DNA from: Clostridia bacterium | GTDB lineage: Bacteria > Bacillota > Clostridia > Oscillospirales > Acutalibacteraceae | Reading direction: 5' to 3' | Length of the DNA stretch: 64,000 nucleotides | NCBI GenBank assembly: GCA_017415515.1 | Contig: JAFQGI010000027.1 | Span: forward strand, 1-64,000 | Shown: in pieces, positions 36,340-45,173 of the stretch | Layout of the letters: each line of letters starts with the position of its first letter | How positions within the stretch are numbered: position 1 is the first letter of the stretch | Made by a program: the position numbers and the translations under genes | The notes under the pieces: generated by a model | Told to the model about the DNA's origin: nothing | Databases searched by the model: none | The model's input: the letters and a program-made list of their open reading frames with translations, nothing else

Positions 36340-36648
36340 ATGAAAAAACTGTTTGCTGTTGCATTGGCGACCGTGATGCTGCTGGCCCTGTGCGCCTGCG
36401 GCAACAAGAAGGACGACAAGAAGGAAACCAACAACACCACCCAGCCTGTGGGCGACACCGCCCCTTCGAATGACACCACCCCCACGAAAATCGTTTACGC
36501 CACCAACCAAAACGGCGAAGTGGTGGGGTCTCAGGCGGTCACCGTCCCCGACAAGGGCGATCCCGAAAAGACCACAACCACCACTACTCCCCCCACCTTC
36601 ACCTACGAGGACGACAACCAGTTTAACGATGCCACCTTGGCGTGGTAA
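36340..36648 (+). CDS. Small lipoprotein ending NDATLAW (copy 2)
   Basis: 102 residues with the same plan as the preceding gene: lipobox LCAC (Cys20), Lys/Asp-rich start, Thr/Pro/Asn linker and the end DNQFNDATLAW. The linkers of the two copies are unrelated, whereas the last seven residues are identical, so the tail is what selection keeps. ATG 36340 is preferred over ATG 36337 for spacing to AAGGAG. It is followed 18 bases later by the first SGNH-type lipoprotein gene. Confidence 0.72.
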   Translation: MKKLFAVALATVMLLALCACGNKKDDKKETNNTTQPVGDTAPSNDTTPTKIVYATNQNGEVVGSQAVTVPDKGDPEKTTTTTTPPTFTYEDDNQFNDATLAW

Positions 36649-36666
36649 CACAGGAGGATGAAAAAT

Positions 36667-37929
36667 ATGAAAAAGTTATTGGCTCTTTTACTGGCGATGA
36701 CCATGCTGCTGTGCCTTGCCGCCTGCGGCGATGATAGCAAGAAGGACGACAAGGACGACAAGGGTGACAGCACCACCACCGCCGCGGCTTCCACCGAGGC
36801 GCAGGGTGACAGCACCACCACGACCACCGTGGGCGAAAGCGACGCCACCGTGACCGAGAACGGCGACACCTCTGCCACCGAGGGTGGGGAGACCTCCGCC
36901 ACCCAGAGCGAGAGCACCGAGGCGCCCACCTCCGGCACGAAGACCCCCACTTCCGCCACCAAGACGCCTACCTCTGCCACCAAGGCTCCCACCTCTGCCA
37001 CCAAGGAGCCCACGACCACCACCCGTCCCACCGAGCCTGAGGAGCCGGACGAGCCGGTGGACACCCGCCCCACCATTAAGATCCTCTCCATCGGCCACTC
37101 CTTCTCCCGTGACGCCATGGACACCTATATGGCCGACCTGTGGAAGGCTGCCGGCTACAACGCCACCTTCGGCTATCTGTACTATCCCGGTGCCTCCTTG
37201 GAGCGTCAATACCACTACATCAAGGATAGCTCCACCTCCTATGAGATGTACAACAAATGCGTAGACGGCAAATGGTATCGCAGCGACGGAAGCGCCAACG
37301 CCGATCAGGCTCTGGCAGACGAGGATTGGGACATCGTCACCTTCCAGCCCTCCCCCGACTACGGCAAGGGCACCATGACCTATACCTGCCAGTGGGGCTG
37401 CAACAAAGCAGTCAACGACTACGACCACTTCGATCAGCTGGTCCGTCTGGTAAAGGATAAACTGGCCGACGTCGGCAACGAGGATGTGAAGTTCTATTGG
37501 CACCTGACCTGGGCCTTTGCTTCCGACTGCAAGCTGTGGAGCTTCACCTACTCCAACTACAACCAGAACACCATGTATTGGGACTTCATCAAAGCCACCG
37601 GCAAATACGTCACCCCCAACCCTTACGTGGAGGATGCCTTCATTCCCTGCATCACCTCCATCCAGAACGTCCGTACCTCTTGGATGGGCGACACCTTCAA
37701 CGAGCCGGGCAACAACGATCCCAAGGCCGACGGCTATCATCTGAACGATAAGGGCGATCTGGTGGCCGCTATGACCTGGGTTGCCTTCTTCTCCGGCAAG
37801 AGCGCCACCGAGTTCAAGATCAACACCAAATACTCCGATGAGCAGTACGCCGCCTTCGCCGAGGCGGTGGACAACGCCATCAAGAAGCCCCTGAACATCA
37901 CCAAATCCAGCTATACCACCGAGCCTTGA
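36667..37929 (+). CDS. Lipoprotein with one DUF4886/SGNH-like domain
   Basis: 420 residues: lipobox LAAC (Cys20), a Thr/Ala/Glu-rich linker to about residue 135 containing tandem T-K-x-P-T-S-A repeats, then a DUF4886-like SGNH-hydrolase domain. Block I is ILSIGHSFSRDAM with the candidate nucleophile Ser in GHS; the C-terminal ADGYHLND supplies the Asp-x-x-His. Other conserved parts are LYYPGASLERQYHY, WDIVTFQPS and FYWHLTWAF. SGNH enzymes are esterases or deacetylases, often on polysaccharides; the substrate is unknown. Same subtype as the second domain of the next gene. Followed by a strong terminator. Confidence 0.8.
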   Translation: MKKLLALLLAMTMLLCLAACGDDSKKDDKDDKGDSTTTAAASTEAQGDSTTTTTVGESDATVTENGDTSATEGGETSATQSESTEAPTSGTKTPTSATKTPTSATKAPTSATKEPTTTTRPTEPEEPDEPVDTRPTIKILSIGHSFSRDAMDTYMADLWKAAGYNATFGYLYYPGASLERQYHYIKDSSTSYEMYNKCVDGKWYRSDGSANADQALADEDWDIVTFQPSPDYGKGTMTYTCQWGCNKAVNDYDHFDQLVRLVKDKLADVGNEDVKFYWHLTWAFASDCKLWSFTYSNYNQNTMYWDFIKATGKYVTPNPYVEDAFIPCITSIQNVRTSWMGDTFNEPGNNDPKADGYHLNDKGDLVAAMTWVAFFSGKSATEFKINTKYSDEQYAAFAEAVDNAIKKPLNITKSSYTTEP

Positions 37930-37938
37930 TCTTGTGCC

Positions 37939-37976
37939 GGCCGTGCCGTTCCTCTGTGAACGGCACGGCCTTTTTT
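37939..37976 (+). terminator. Terminator inside the lipoprotein array
   Basis: GGCCGTGCCGTTC pairs with GAACGGCACGGCC across a six-base loop, then T6. It splits the array into two transcription units. Confidence 0.92.
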
Positions 37977-37981
37977 ATTCC

Positions 37982-38010
37982 TTGCGATTTTTGGCAGAAT
38001 ATGCTATACT
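37982..38010 (+). promoter_or_regulatory. Promoter of lipoprotein array, second unit
   Basis: TTGCGA (37982-37987), 17-base spacer, TATACT (38005-38010), directly after the terminator and 32 bases before the next start codon. Confidence 0.7.
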
Positions 38011-38041
38011 GCCAATAACAACATCCGAGGAGGATACGACT

Positions 38042-39994
38042 ATGAAACGATTGCTTTGCATCCTGTTGTCCCTCACCATGCTGCTGTGCCTTGCCGCCTG
38101 CGGCGATGACAGCAAGAAGGACGAAAAGAAAGACGACAAGGGTGGCAAAACCACCACCACGGCTTCCGCCGAGGCGCAGGGTGACAGCACCACAACCACC
38201 GGTGCGGGAACCGCCGCCTCCTCTGCCGAGGGGAGCACCACCGCCACCACGGAAGGCTCCGCCACGAAGGCTCCCTCCGCCACCACCGGCGGCACCAAGC
38301 CCACCGCCACCAAGCCGACGCAACCCACCACCGGCGAGGATAGCGCCATCCGCATCTTAGCCATCGGTGACGGCTACGCCGTGGACGCCATGGAGAAATA
38401 TCTCTATGACCTGCTGAAAGGGGCGGGCTACGACACGGTGCATCTGGGCATCCTCTATGCCGACAAAAGCACCCTGGACACCCACTATACCGCCGTTAAC
38501 AAGGACAGCAAGACCTATGAATTCCGCCAAAACAACAGCGGAAAATGGACCAAAGAGAGCAACGTGGCCCCCTCCACCGCCTTTAAAAAGACCACGTGGG
38601 ACTATGTGGTGCTACAACAAGCGGGCGTCAGCGCCGGCATGGACAACACCTACGGCAAGCTGAACGATCTGACCGCCGCCATCCAAAAGCAGTGCAAGAA
38701 CGCCGCCCTCTACTGGCACATGGGTTGGTCCTTCCGCCGTCAGAGCGACGTCGACGGCTTTGAAAACTACAAATACAACGCAACGGTGATGTACGAGGCC
38801 ATCGTGGAAACCTCCCTCAAGCGTGTGATGCGCAACAACGAGATGATCGGCATCATCCCCACCGCCACCGCCATCCAAAATCTGCGCACCTCCACCCTGC
38901 GGGATGACCTAACCAAGGACGGCGTGCGGCTGACCGACTACGGCGCCTATGCCGCCGCCCTGACCTGGTACGCCATCCTGACGGGGGAAAGCGCCGCCGA
39001 CGTCACCTACCGCCCCGCCGCGGTCAAGAGCCGCTTTGCCGAACTGGCGGAGGCGGCAGACAACGCCGTTTCCACCCCCAACGAGGTGACCTCCGCCACC
39101 GCCGGCGAGGGTGAGATCAAAGACTTGAAGATTCTCTCCATCGGCCACTCTTTCTCGCTGGACGCCATGCGCACCTATATGTGGGATGCCTTTGACGCCG
39201 CCGGCTATAACGTCACCATCGGCTATCTTTATTATCCCAGCTGCTCGCTGGAACAGCACTATCACTATATCACCAACAACTCCAAGTCCTACGAGCAATA
39301 CGGCAAAAACGCCGACGGCAAATGGGTGACCCAGAGCAACGTGGACGCCAAGACCGCCCTGTGGGACGAGGATTGGGACATCGTCACCTTCCAGCCCGAT
39401 CCCGACTTTGGCTACGACACCTTCGCCAACGGCAAACCCTGCTACTGCGAATGGGGCTGCAACGCCAACATTTCCAGCGATTATCTTCACTTTGACCAGT
39501 TGGTGGACAAGGTGCTGGCCATCCTGGCCGACCCCAAGAACCCCAACGGCCCCAACACCGACGTGAAGCTGTATTATCACCTGACCTGGACCTGGCGACA
39601 GGACTGCTATCTGGGGAAATATCTCTATCCCAAGGGATACGACCAGCTGACCCTGTGGCAGGACTTCATCAACGCCACCGACAACAAGGTGCTGACCAAC
39701 AAGAACATACTGGGCGTTATTCCCTGCAACACCGCCATTGAGAACGCCCGCACCACCTGGATGGGAGATACTTTCAATGCCGAAGGCAGCAACGACGGCT
39801 ACCACCTCAACGACAAGGGCGATCTGGTGGCGGCGCTGACCTGGGTGAGCTATTTCACCGGCGTGAAAGCCTCGAAAATTTTTGTGGACAGCGGCTTCTC
39901 CGATGCGGAGTACGCCGCCATCGCGGAGGCGGTGGACAACGCCATTGCCAAGCCCCGCGAAGTGACCCAATCCAAGTATAAGACCGAGCCGTAA
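38042..39994 (+). CDS. Lipoprotein with a dead and an intact DUF4886/SGNH-like domain
   Basis: 650 residues: lipobox LAAC (Cys20), Thr-rich linker to about residue 100, domain A (about 103-345) and domain B (about 360-640). Domain A has lost both active-site elements: ILAIGDGYAVDAM (Ser replaced by Gly) and KDGVRLTD (His replaced by Arg). Domain B is intact (ILSIGHSFSLDAM; NDGYHLND). Yet A keeps the scaffold (LGILYADKSTLDTHY, YWHMGWSF, IQNLRTS), which suggests a retained binding role rather than decay. The signal peptide is nearly the same as in the neighbours. GAGGAGG site. Confidence 0.8.
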   Translation: MKRLLCILLSLTMLLCLAACGDDSKKDEKKDDKGGKTTTTASAEAQGDSTTTTGAGTAASSAEGSTTATTEGSATKAPSATTGGTKPTATKPTQPTTGEDSAIRILAIGDGYAVDAMEKYLYDLLKGAGYDTVHLGILYADKSTLDTHYTAVNKDSKTYEFRQNNSGKWTKESNVAPSTAFKKTTWDYVVLQQAGVSAGMDNTYGKLNDLTAAIQKQCKNAALYWHMGWSFRRQSDVDGFENYKYNATVMYEAIVETSLKRVMRNNEMIGIIPTATAIQNLRTSTLRDDLTKDGVRLTDYGAYAAALTWYAILTGESAADVTYRPAAVKSRFAELAEAADNAVSTPNEVTSATAGEGEIKDLKILSIGHSFSLDAMRTYMWDAFDAAGYNVTIGYLYYPSCSLEQHYHYITNNSKSYEQYGKNADGKWVTQSNVDAKTALWDEDWDIVTFQPDPDFGYDTFANGKPCYCEWGCNANISSDYLHFDQLVDKVLAILADPKNPNGPNTDVKLYYHLTWTWRQDCYLGKYLYPKGYDQLTLWQDFINATDNKVLTNKNILGVIPCNTAIENARTTWMGDTFNAEGSNDGYHLNDKGDLVAALTWVSYFTGVKASKIFVDSGFSDAEYAAIAEAVDNAIAKPREVTQSKYKTEP

Positions 39995-40006
39995 GGGGGA
40001 CGTACC

Positions 40007-41821
40007 GTGAAAAAGCTATTGGCCTTGCTGTTAGCCGTTGCGATGCTGACGAGCCTGTGCGCCTGCGGCGCTAAACCCGGCAAGAACGGCCCCACCGACA
40101 ATACCACCGCAACCACCTCTGAGACCGCCACCACCGAAGGCACCACCACGACCACCTTCCTGTCGGATGGCTCCACCCTGCCGCCCTCTGCCACCGAAAC
40201 CTCCGCCACCGCAACCACGGCGGCCACCACAAGCGGCGGCACCGAGCCCTCCTCCACCAAGCCCACCTCCGCCATCGACACGGAGGAGGAGGTGTTCCGC
40301 GTCCTCGCCATCGGCGACGATTGCGCGCTGGACGCCGTGGAGAATTACCTCTACGCGCTGTTGGGCACCCAATACAGCAAAGTGCAGCTGGGTGTCCTCT
40401 ACGCCGCCAAGAGCGATCTGGACACCCACTACGAGGCGGTGAAAAACAATAAGGCGACGTACGAATTCCGGGTGAACACCAACGGAAAATGGCAGAAAAC
40501 CGCCAACGTTTCCGCCGACAACGCCTTCCTCTCCGCCCAATGGGACGCCGTCGTGTTGCAGCAGAACGCCGCCACGGCCGGCGTGGACACTGCCTACGGC
40601 AACCTGAGCAAGCTCACCGCGCTGGTGCAGGAAAAGTGCCCCGACGCCGCCATCTATTGGCATATGACCTGGGCTTTCCAGCAGGGCTGTAAGCAGGAGG
40701 GCTTTCAGCAGTATTACAACAATCAGCAGATGATGTTCCAATCCATCGTCAGCACCACCCTCAAACGGGTGGTGCCGGACGATAACGTGACAGGGCTCAT
40801 CCCCACCGCCACCACCATCCAAAATCTGCGCACCTCCTCCCTGCAGGACAACCTCACCTCCGACGGACGGCGGCTCACCGCCGACGGCGATTACGCCGCC
40901 GCCCTGACCTGGTACTGCTGTCTGACGGGAGAGCCGACCCCCGACGCGGCAAAGGGTGTCGCCCACTACGACCTCATCAAAGAGGCGGTGGACAACGCCC
41001 TCTCCGTTCCCAACGCGATCACCCCTGCCGCCGCAGGCGACGGTGTGGAGCGCTCCATCCGCATTCTGGCGGTGGGCAACAGCTTCTCGATCGACGCCAT
41101 GACCCAGCACCTGTATGCGGTGCTTCAAGCCGGCGGCTACGACGACATCCGTTTGGGCATCCTCTACGTGGGCGGCTGCTCGCTGGATATGCACTACGGC
41201 TATCTCAGCGCCGACAGCGCCTCCTACGAATATATGGAAAACCTGGACGGCAAGTGGACGAACACCAAGAATTATAAGGCGTCGGACGCCTTTGCCCTCA
41301 CCGACTGGGACTATGTGGTCATCCAGCAGGTCAGCGGCCAATCGGGCCGCCCCGACACCTACGGCAAGCTGGACGCGGTCATCGATCTGATCCGTCCCCA
41401 AATCGGCAAGGCGAAGCTGTATTGGCAGATGACCTGGGCCTATCAGCAGGACTCCACCCACGGTGACTTTGCCCACTACGGCAAGGACCAGACGACCATG
41501 TATAACGCCATCGTCAACACCGTCAAAGAAAAAATCTTGACCCATCCCGACATCGACGGCGTCATCCCCAGCGGTACGGCGATCCAGAATCTCCGCACCT
41601 CGGCGCTGGGGGACACCCTCACCGCCGACGGCTATCACCTGGAGAACGACGTCGGCGATTATACCGCCGCCCTGACCTGGTTTGCCACCCTGACGGGGAA
41701 GGATCCTTTCTCTATGTTCTACTATCCCGCCGGTGCGATAGAGCATTTCTACGACATCGCCGAGGCGGTGGAGAACGCCGTGGCACATCCCTGGCAGGTG
41801 ACCGCCGCCACCAATACGTAA
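40007..41821 (+). CDS. Lipoprotein with a dead and an intact DUF4886/SGNH-like domain, second paralogue
   Basis: 604 residues from a GTG start (AAGGGGG site, 12 bases after the previous stop). Lipobox LCAC (Cys20), Thr/Ser-rich linker to about residue 95. Domain A (about 98-335) is degenerate in the same two places as in the preceding protein: VLAIGDDCALDAV (Ser replaced by Asp) and SDGRRLTA (His replaced by Arg). Domain B (about 345-600) is intact: ILAVGNSFSIDAM and ADGYHLEN, with LYVGGCSLDMHY and QQVSGQSGR. Independent retention of a dead-plus-live pair in two diverged paralogues argues for function. Confidence 0.8.
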   Translation: MKKLLALLLAVAMLTSLCACGAKPGKNGPTDNTTATTSETATTEGTTTTTFLSDGSTLPPSATETSATATTAATTSGGTEPSSTKPTSAIDTEEEVFRVLAIGDDCALDAVENYLYALLGTQYSKVQLGVLYAAKSDLDTHYEAVKNNKATYEFRVNTNGKWQKTANVSADNAFLSAQWDAVVLQQNAATAGVDTAYGNLSKLTALVQEKCPDAAIYWHMTWAFQQGCKQEGFQQYYNNQQMMFQSIVSTTLKRVVPDDNVTGLIPTATTIQNLRTSSLQDNLTSDGRRLTADGDYAAALTWYCCLTGEPTPDAAKGVAHYDLIKEAVDNALSVPNAITPAAAGDGVERSIRILAVGNSFSIDAMTQHLYAVLQAGGYDDIRLGILYVGGCSLDMHYGYLSADSASYEYMENLDGKWTNTKNYKASDAFALTDWDYVVIQQVSGQSGRPDTYGKLDAVIDLIRPQIGKAKLYWQMTWAYQQDSTHGDFAHYGKDQTTMYNAIVNTVKEKILTHPDIDGVIPSGTAIQNLRTSALGDTLTADGYHLENDVGDYTAALTWFATLTGKDPFSMFYYPAGAIEHFYDIAEAVENAVAHPWQVTAATNT

Positions 41822-41834
41822 GGAGGAATCGTAT

Positions 41835-42941
41835 ATGAAAAAGCTTTTGACCATTCTGTTGGCTCTGACCTTGTTGGCATCTCTGACCGCCTGCGGCAAC
41901 GAGGGCAAGAAGGACGACAAGAGCAGCAAAACCACCACCGCCACCACCACGGCAGGAACAACCACCGAGGCACCCACCACGACCACCACCTTCTTGTCCG
42001 ACTGCCCCACCCTGCCGCCTTCCACCACGGAGACCTCCGCCCCCGAAACCACGGCGGCCACCACAACCACCCAGGCACCCACCTCCACCTCAACCGTTGC
42101 CCCCTCCACCTCCGCCACCAAGGCGCCCACCACGACCACAACCACCGTGGTGGCTCCCAACGCCGGCAACGTGCCCAAGAGCATCAAGATTCTGTCGGTG
42201 GGCAACAGCTTTTCGGTGGACGCGATGCGAAACCATCTCTATCCGATGTTGGAGGCCGCCGGCTGCACCGACATCCATCTGGGCATCCTCTATATCGGCG
42301 GCTGCTCCATCGACAAGCACTACGAGTGCATCCGCCGCGACAGCGCCAGCTATCAATATCAGGAGAATGTGAACGGCACCTGGACCTACACCGATAACTA
42401 TAAGGCCTCCGACGCCTTTGCCCTCACCGATTGGGACATCGTGACGGTGCAGCAGGTCAGCGGTCAGTCCGGCCGCGGCATCAGCTATGAGAATCTGGAC
42501 CCCCTGATGGAGCTCATCCGTCCCCAAATCGGGGGCGCCAAGGTATATTGGCATATGACCTGGGCCTATCAGCAGGATAGCGATCACGCCGACTTCCCCA
42601 ACTACAACAACGACCAGATGCGTATGTATAAGGGCATTGTGCGTGCCACCACCGACAAAATCCTGCCCCGCAAGGATATGGCCGGATACTTCCCCTGCGG
42701 CACCGCCATTCAGAACCTGCGCACCTCCTCCCTGGGGGACACCCTCACCGCCGACGGCTATCACCTCAAGGACAGCTACGGCGATTACACCGCCGCCTTG
42801 ACCTGGTTCTGCTATCTCACCGGTGCCGATGCCGCCAGCGTCACCTACCGCCCCATCGACATCGTCTCCCACTTTGACGAGATCGCGGAGTCGGTGGACA
42901 ACGCCATCAAGACTCCCTTGGCCGTCACGGAATGTGAATAA
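41835..42941 (+). CDS. Lipoprotein with one DUF4886/SGNH-like domain, fourth array member
   Basis: 368 residues: lipobox LTAC (Cys20), a Thr/Pro/Ala linker to about residue 115 (runs such as TTTTTF and APTTTTTT), then one intact domain with ILSVGNSFSVDAM, LYIGGCSIDKHY, VQQVSGQSGR, YWHMTWAYQQ and ADGYHLKD. It is closest to domain B of the preceding gene. AGGAGG site 13 bases after the previous stop; last gene of the unit. Confidence 0.82.
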   Translation: MKKLLTILLALTLLASLTACGNEGKKDDKSSKTTTATTTAGTTTEAPTTTTTFLSDCPTLPPSTTETSAPETTAATTTTQAPTSTSTVAPSTSATKAPTTTTTTVVAPNAGNVPKSIKILSVGNSFSVDAMRNHLYPMLEAAGCTDIHLGILYIGGCSIDKHYECIRRDSASYQYQENVNGTWTYTDNYKASDAFALTDWDIVTVQQVSGQSGRGISYENLDPLMELIRPQIGGAKVYWHMTWAYQQDSDHADFPNYNNDQMRMYKGIVRATTDKILPRKDMAGYFPCGTAIQNLRTSSLGDTLTADGYHLKDSYGDYTAALTWFCYLTGADAASVTYRPIDIVSHFDEIAESVDNAIKTPLAVTECE

Positions 42942-42950
42942 ATAAACAAA

Positions 42951-42980
42951 CAAGAAGGCACCCAATCGGGTGCCTTCTTG
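42951..42980 (+). terminator. Terminator of the lipoprotein array
   Basis: CAAGAAGGCACCC pairs with GGGTGCCTTCTTG across a four-base loop; T-rich sequence follows. Confidence 0.85.
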
Positions 42981-43045
42981 TTGCAAACGCGAGCTACGCT
43001 AGACTGGAGGCGCAACGAAGTCAGTGGTCTGCACAAGGCCTCCGC

Positions 43046-43240
43046 TCACAAGTCGTCTGCGTCCTGCACCGGAACGCCGCCGTCAATGGGGCGACCGGTG
43101 TAGCTGCCGTCGGGGTCGGTGACGATGCCCTGCTGACCGGGGCACTTCATCTCCCCCGCGGCGATGATGGGCTCCACCACCCCCGGTTTTTTCGGCAGGG
43201 GTTCGGGCAAAACCCGCGGCTTTTTCCTCTCATTGTCCAT
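43046..43240 (-). CDS. Small conserved-looking hypothetical protein
   Basis: 64 residues, hydrophilic, Pro-rich start (RKKPRVLPEPLPKKPGVVEP), one Cys in EMKCPGQQG, and the end TDPDGSYTGRPIDG...VQDADDL, which looks like a short conserved tail. The ATG has a clear AAAGGAGTGAGAG site; an upstream ATG is rejected. No family recognised; encoded opposite to its neighbours. Confidence 0.6.
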   Translation of the reverse strand: MDNERKKPRVLPEPLPKKPGVVEPIIAAGEMKCPGQQGIVTDPDGSYTGRPIDGGVPVQDADDL

Positions 43241-43342
43241 CTCTCTCACTCCTTTCACCCCTATTCTTCCCAAAATTCACACATTCATAACACTTCGCTG
43301 TCCAAAACCGCCTATACTAATAAAAAGATAGGAGGCAAAACT

Positions 43343-43732
43343 ATGTTTCAGCGTTTTCGCAACACCGTTATACAATTTATGTGGGGGCGGAACGGCACCG
43401 ACCCGCTTAACCGCTTTTTGTTTTGGGCTTATTTTGCGATTTGGGTGATTTCCCTCTTTTTCCGAAATTGGCTGTGGGGCTGGTTGTTTGCGCTGCTGCT
43501 GTGGGCCATCTTGGGATGGCTAGTGTTCCGCACCCTATCCCGCAACATCCCTGCTCGTCAAGCGGAAAACCGCTGGTATCTCCACCAAGTAACCCGCTTG
43601 AAGGACATCCGCCGCTATCGCTATCGCCGCTGCCCCGCCTGCAAGGGGATGCTCCGCCTGCCCATCAAGCGGGGGCGCCGCACCGTCACCTGCCATCGCT
43701 GCCGCCATCAATTCAAGGCTTTCTTTCTGTGA
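43343..43732 (+). CDS. Membrane protein with C-terminal zinc ribbon
   Basis: 129 residues: two membrane helices (about 25-43 and 45-62), a basic linker, and a zinc-ribbon-like end with CPACKGMLRLP...TVTCHRCRHQF (CxxC ... CxxC). The basic residues around the ribbon suggest nucleic-acid or phospholipid contact. AGGAGGC site. Located just before sigK but separated by a terminator. Function unknown. Confidence 0.72.
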   Translation: MFQRFRNTVIQFMWGRNGTDPLNRFLFWAYFAIWVISLFFRNWLWGWLFALLLWAILGWLVFRTLSRNIPARQAENRWYLHQVTRLKDIRRYRYRRCPACKGMLRLPIKRGRRTVTCHRCRHQFKAFFL

Positions 43733-43734
43733 TG

Positions 43735-43766
43735 AAACGCCCCGTGGAATTCCACGGGGCGTTTTT
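43735..43766 (+). terminator. Terminator before sigK
   Basis: AAACGCCCCGTGGAA pairs with its complement TTCCACGGGGCGTTT, followed by TT. Confidence 0.88.
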
Positions 43767-43817
43767 GGCAAGATGACAACCCCTCCTTGCATAGAGTAAA
43801 CGCAAGGAGGGGTTTTT

Positions 43818-44507
43818 ATGTGGTCTGTTATCGGTGATTTTTTGGCGCGGATGGTGTTTTTGGTGCTATCGGTGGTGAACAGCGGTTCCTTTCCCAAGCC
43901 GCTGACCGCCAAGGAGGAGCGCGCCGCCCTGGCCGCCATGGCGGCGGGGGACAAAGCCGCCAGGCAGAGGCTCATCGAGCACAATCTGCGGCTGGTGGCC
44001 CACATCATCAAAAAGCACTATGCCAATGCACGGGATCAGGAGGATCTGGTGTCCATCGGCACCATCGGGCTGATCAAGGCGGTGGACACCTTTGACGGAA
44101 GCAAAGGTTCCCGCCTCGCCACCTATGCCGCTCGATGCATCGAGAATGAAATCCTGATGCACTTTCGCGCCAACAAAAAGACGGAGCGGGACGTTTCCCT
44201 CTCCGATCCCATCGACGCCGACAGCGAGGGGCATCCCCTGACCCTGATGGACGTGCTGGCGCAGGAGGACACCATCTCGGAAGATTTGGAACGGCGGATG
44301 GCCCTCCTGCGGCTGGGGGACTATATCCAAGAGTGCTTGGAGCCCCGTGAGCGGCAGATCATTGCCCTGCGATATGGGCTGGGTTGTGCCGCCCTCACCC
44401 AATGGCAGGTGGCGGAGCAGCTGGGCATCAGCCGCAGCTACGTCAGCCGCCTGGAAACCCGCGCACTGGATAAGCTCCGCCGCCGGTATGAGCAGGGGGA
44501 TCGGTGA
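43818..44507 (+). CDS. sigK: RNA polymerase sporulation sigma factor SigK
   Basis: 229-residue late mother-cell sigma factor. Hydrophobic pro-like N-terminus (VFLVLSVVNSGSFPKPLTAKEE), region 2 with LIEHNLRLVAHIIKKHY, EDLVSIGTIGLIKAVDTFD and YAARCIENEILMHFRANKK, and region 4 with the HTH QVAEQLGISRSYVSRLETRA. These match Bacillus SigK closely and separate it from SigE. The gene is continuous, not split by a skin element. GGAGGGG site. Strong evidence for endospore formation. Confidence 0.94.
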   Translation: MWSVIGDFLARMVFLVLSVVNSGSFPKPLTAKEERAALAAMAAGDKAARQRLIEHNLRLVAHIIKKHYANARDQEDLVSIGTIGLIKAVDTFDGSKGSRLATYAARCIENEILMHFRANKKTERDVSLSDPIDADSEGHPLTLMDVLAQEDTISEDLERRMALLRLGDYIQECLEPRERQIIALRYGLGCAALTQWQVAEQLGISRSYVSRLETRALDKLRRRYEQGDR

Positions 44508-44512
44508 CCCAA

Positions 44513-44541
44513 TTGACATCTGCGCTGAAATACCGTATACT
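44513..44541 (+). promoter_or_regulatory. Promoter for the VanZ-like gene
   Basis: TTGACA (44513-44518), 17-base spacer, TATACT (44536-44541), beginning only six bases after the sigK stop. Confidence 0.75.
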
Positions 44542-44563
44542 GGTGGAAAAAGGAGGGGATGCT

Positions 44564-44995
44564 GTGAAAAGGAATCGCTTTTGGCGGGTGGCGTTGCCGA
44601 TCGGCATCGCCCTGTGGACGGCATTTATCTGGTCGCGGTCGCTGATGTCCGCCGCCGCATCCTCCGCCGACAGCAGTCGGGTGGCGGCGCTTCTGATGAA
44701 CCTGTTCGGGTGGGAAACTCAGCCGGAATGGCTGATCTTTGCCATCCGCAAGACCGCCCACTTTGCCGAGTTTGCCATCCTGGGTCTGCTGTGGGGCGGC
44801 TGTTCCCGCACCTATTCGCGGCGGTGGTTGTGGCTGTGTGGCTTGCCGGTGGGCGCCATCGACGAATGCCTGCAATTCCTCGCCCCCGGGCGGGCACCCA
44901 TGCTGATGGATGTGGGCATCGACACCGCCGGTTTGCTCTGCGGCGTGGCGACGGTGTGGTTTTTTGTGTGGATTAGGCGCAAAAAGATAAAATAA
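44564..44995 (+). CDS. VanZ-like membrane protein
   Basis: 143 residues from a GTG start with an AGGAGGGG site. Four membrane segments; conserved VanZ-type motifs IRKTAHFAEFAILGLLWG and IDECLQFLAPGRAPMLMDVGID, the latter with the typical Asp-Glu...Gln...Arg...D-x-x-x-D pattern. The family includes the teicoplanin-resistance accessory protein, but most chromosomal members have no known role; no van cluster is nearby. Confidence 0.88.
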   Translation: MKRNRFWRVALPIGIALWTAFIWSRSLMSAAASSADSSRVAALLMNLFGWETQPEWLIFAIRKTAHFAEFAILGLLWGGCSRTYSRRWLWLCGLPVGAIDECLQFLAPGRAPMLMDVGIDTAGLLCGVATVWFFVWIRRKKIK

Positions 44996-44999
44996 GGGC

Positions 45000-45028
45000 T
45001 TGCATTTTCCGAAAACCCGTGCTACAAT
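45000..45028 (+). promoter_or_regulatory. Promoter of tRNA-Leu
   Basis: TTGCAT (45000-45005), 17-base spacer, TACAAT (45023-45028); the tRNA begins 16 bases after the second box. Confidence 0.75.
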
Positions 45029-45043
45029 AGACGAGCACCAAAT

Positions 45044-45130
45044 GCCGGTGTGATGGAATTGGCAGACGTAGTGGACTCAAAATCCACCGGTGGCGACACC
45101 GTGCCGGTTCGAGTCCGGCCACCGGCACCA
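45044..45130 (+). tRNA. tRNA-Leu (anticodon CAA)
   Basis: 87 nt including encoded CCA. Acceptor GCCGGTG pairs with CACCGGC; anticodon arm GTGGA-CTCAAAA-TCCAC gives CAA; long variable arm CGGTGGCGACACCG typical of class II tRNAs; T arm GCCGGTTCGAGTCCGGC. The single tRNA in the window. Confidence 0.97.
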
Positions 45131-45131
45131 T

Positions 45132-45169
45132 AGTAAAAGGGACACCCCGATGGGGTGTCCCTTTTACTA
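45132..45169 (+). terminator. Terminator after tRNA-Leu
   Basis: AGTAAAAGGGACACCCC pairs with GGGGTGTCCCTTTTACT across a three-base loop. Confidence 0.88.
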
Positions 45170-45173
45170 TGGT

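Noticed and set aside
40031..42205. 724-codon open frame on the minus strand across the lipoprotein array
   Set aside because: It is antisense to two clear lipoprotein genes; its Val/Gly-rich product is the complement of Thr-rich linkers and GC-rich codons, with no start signal or known motif.
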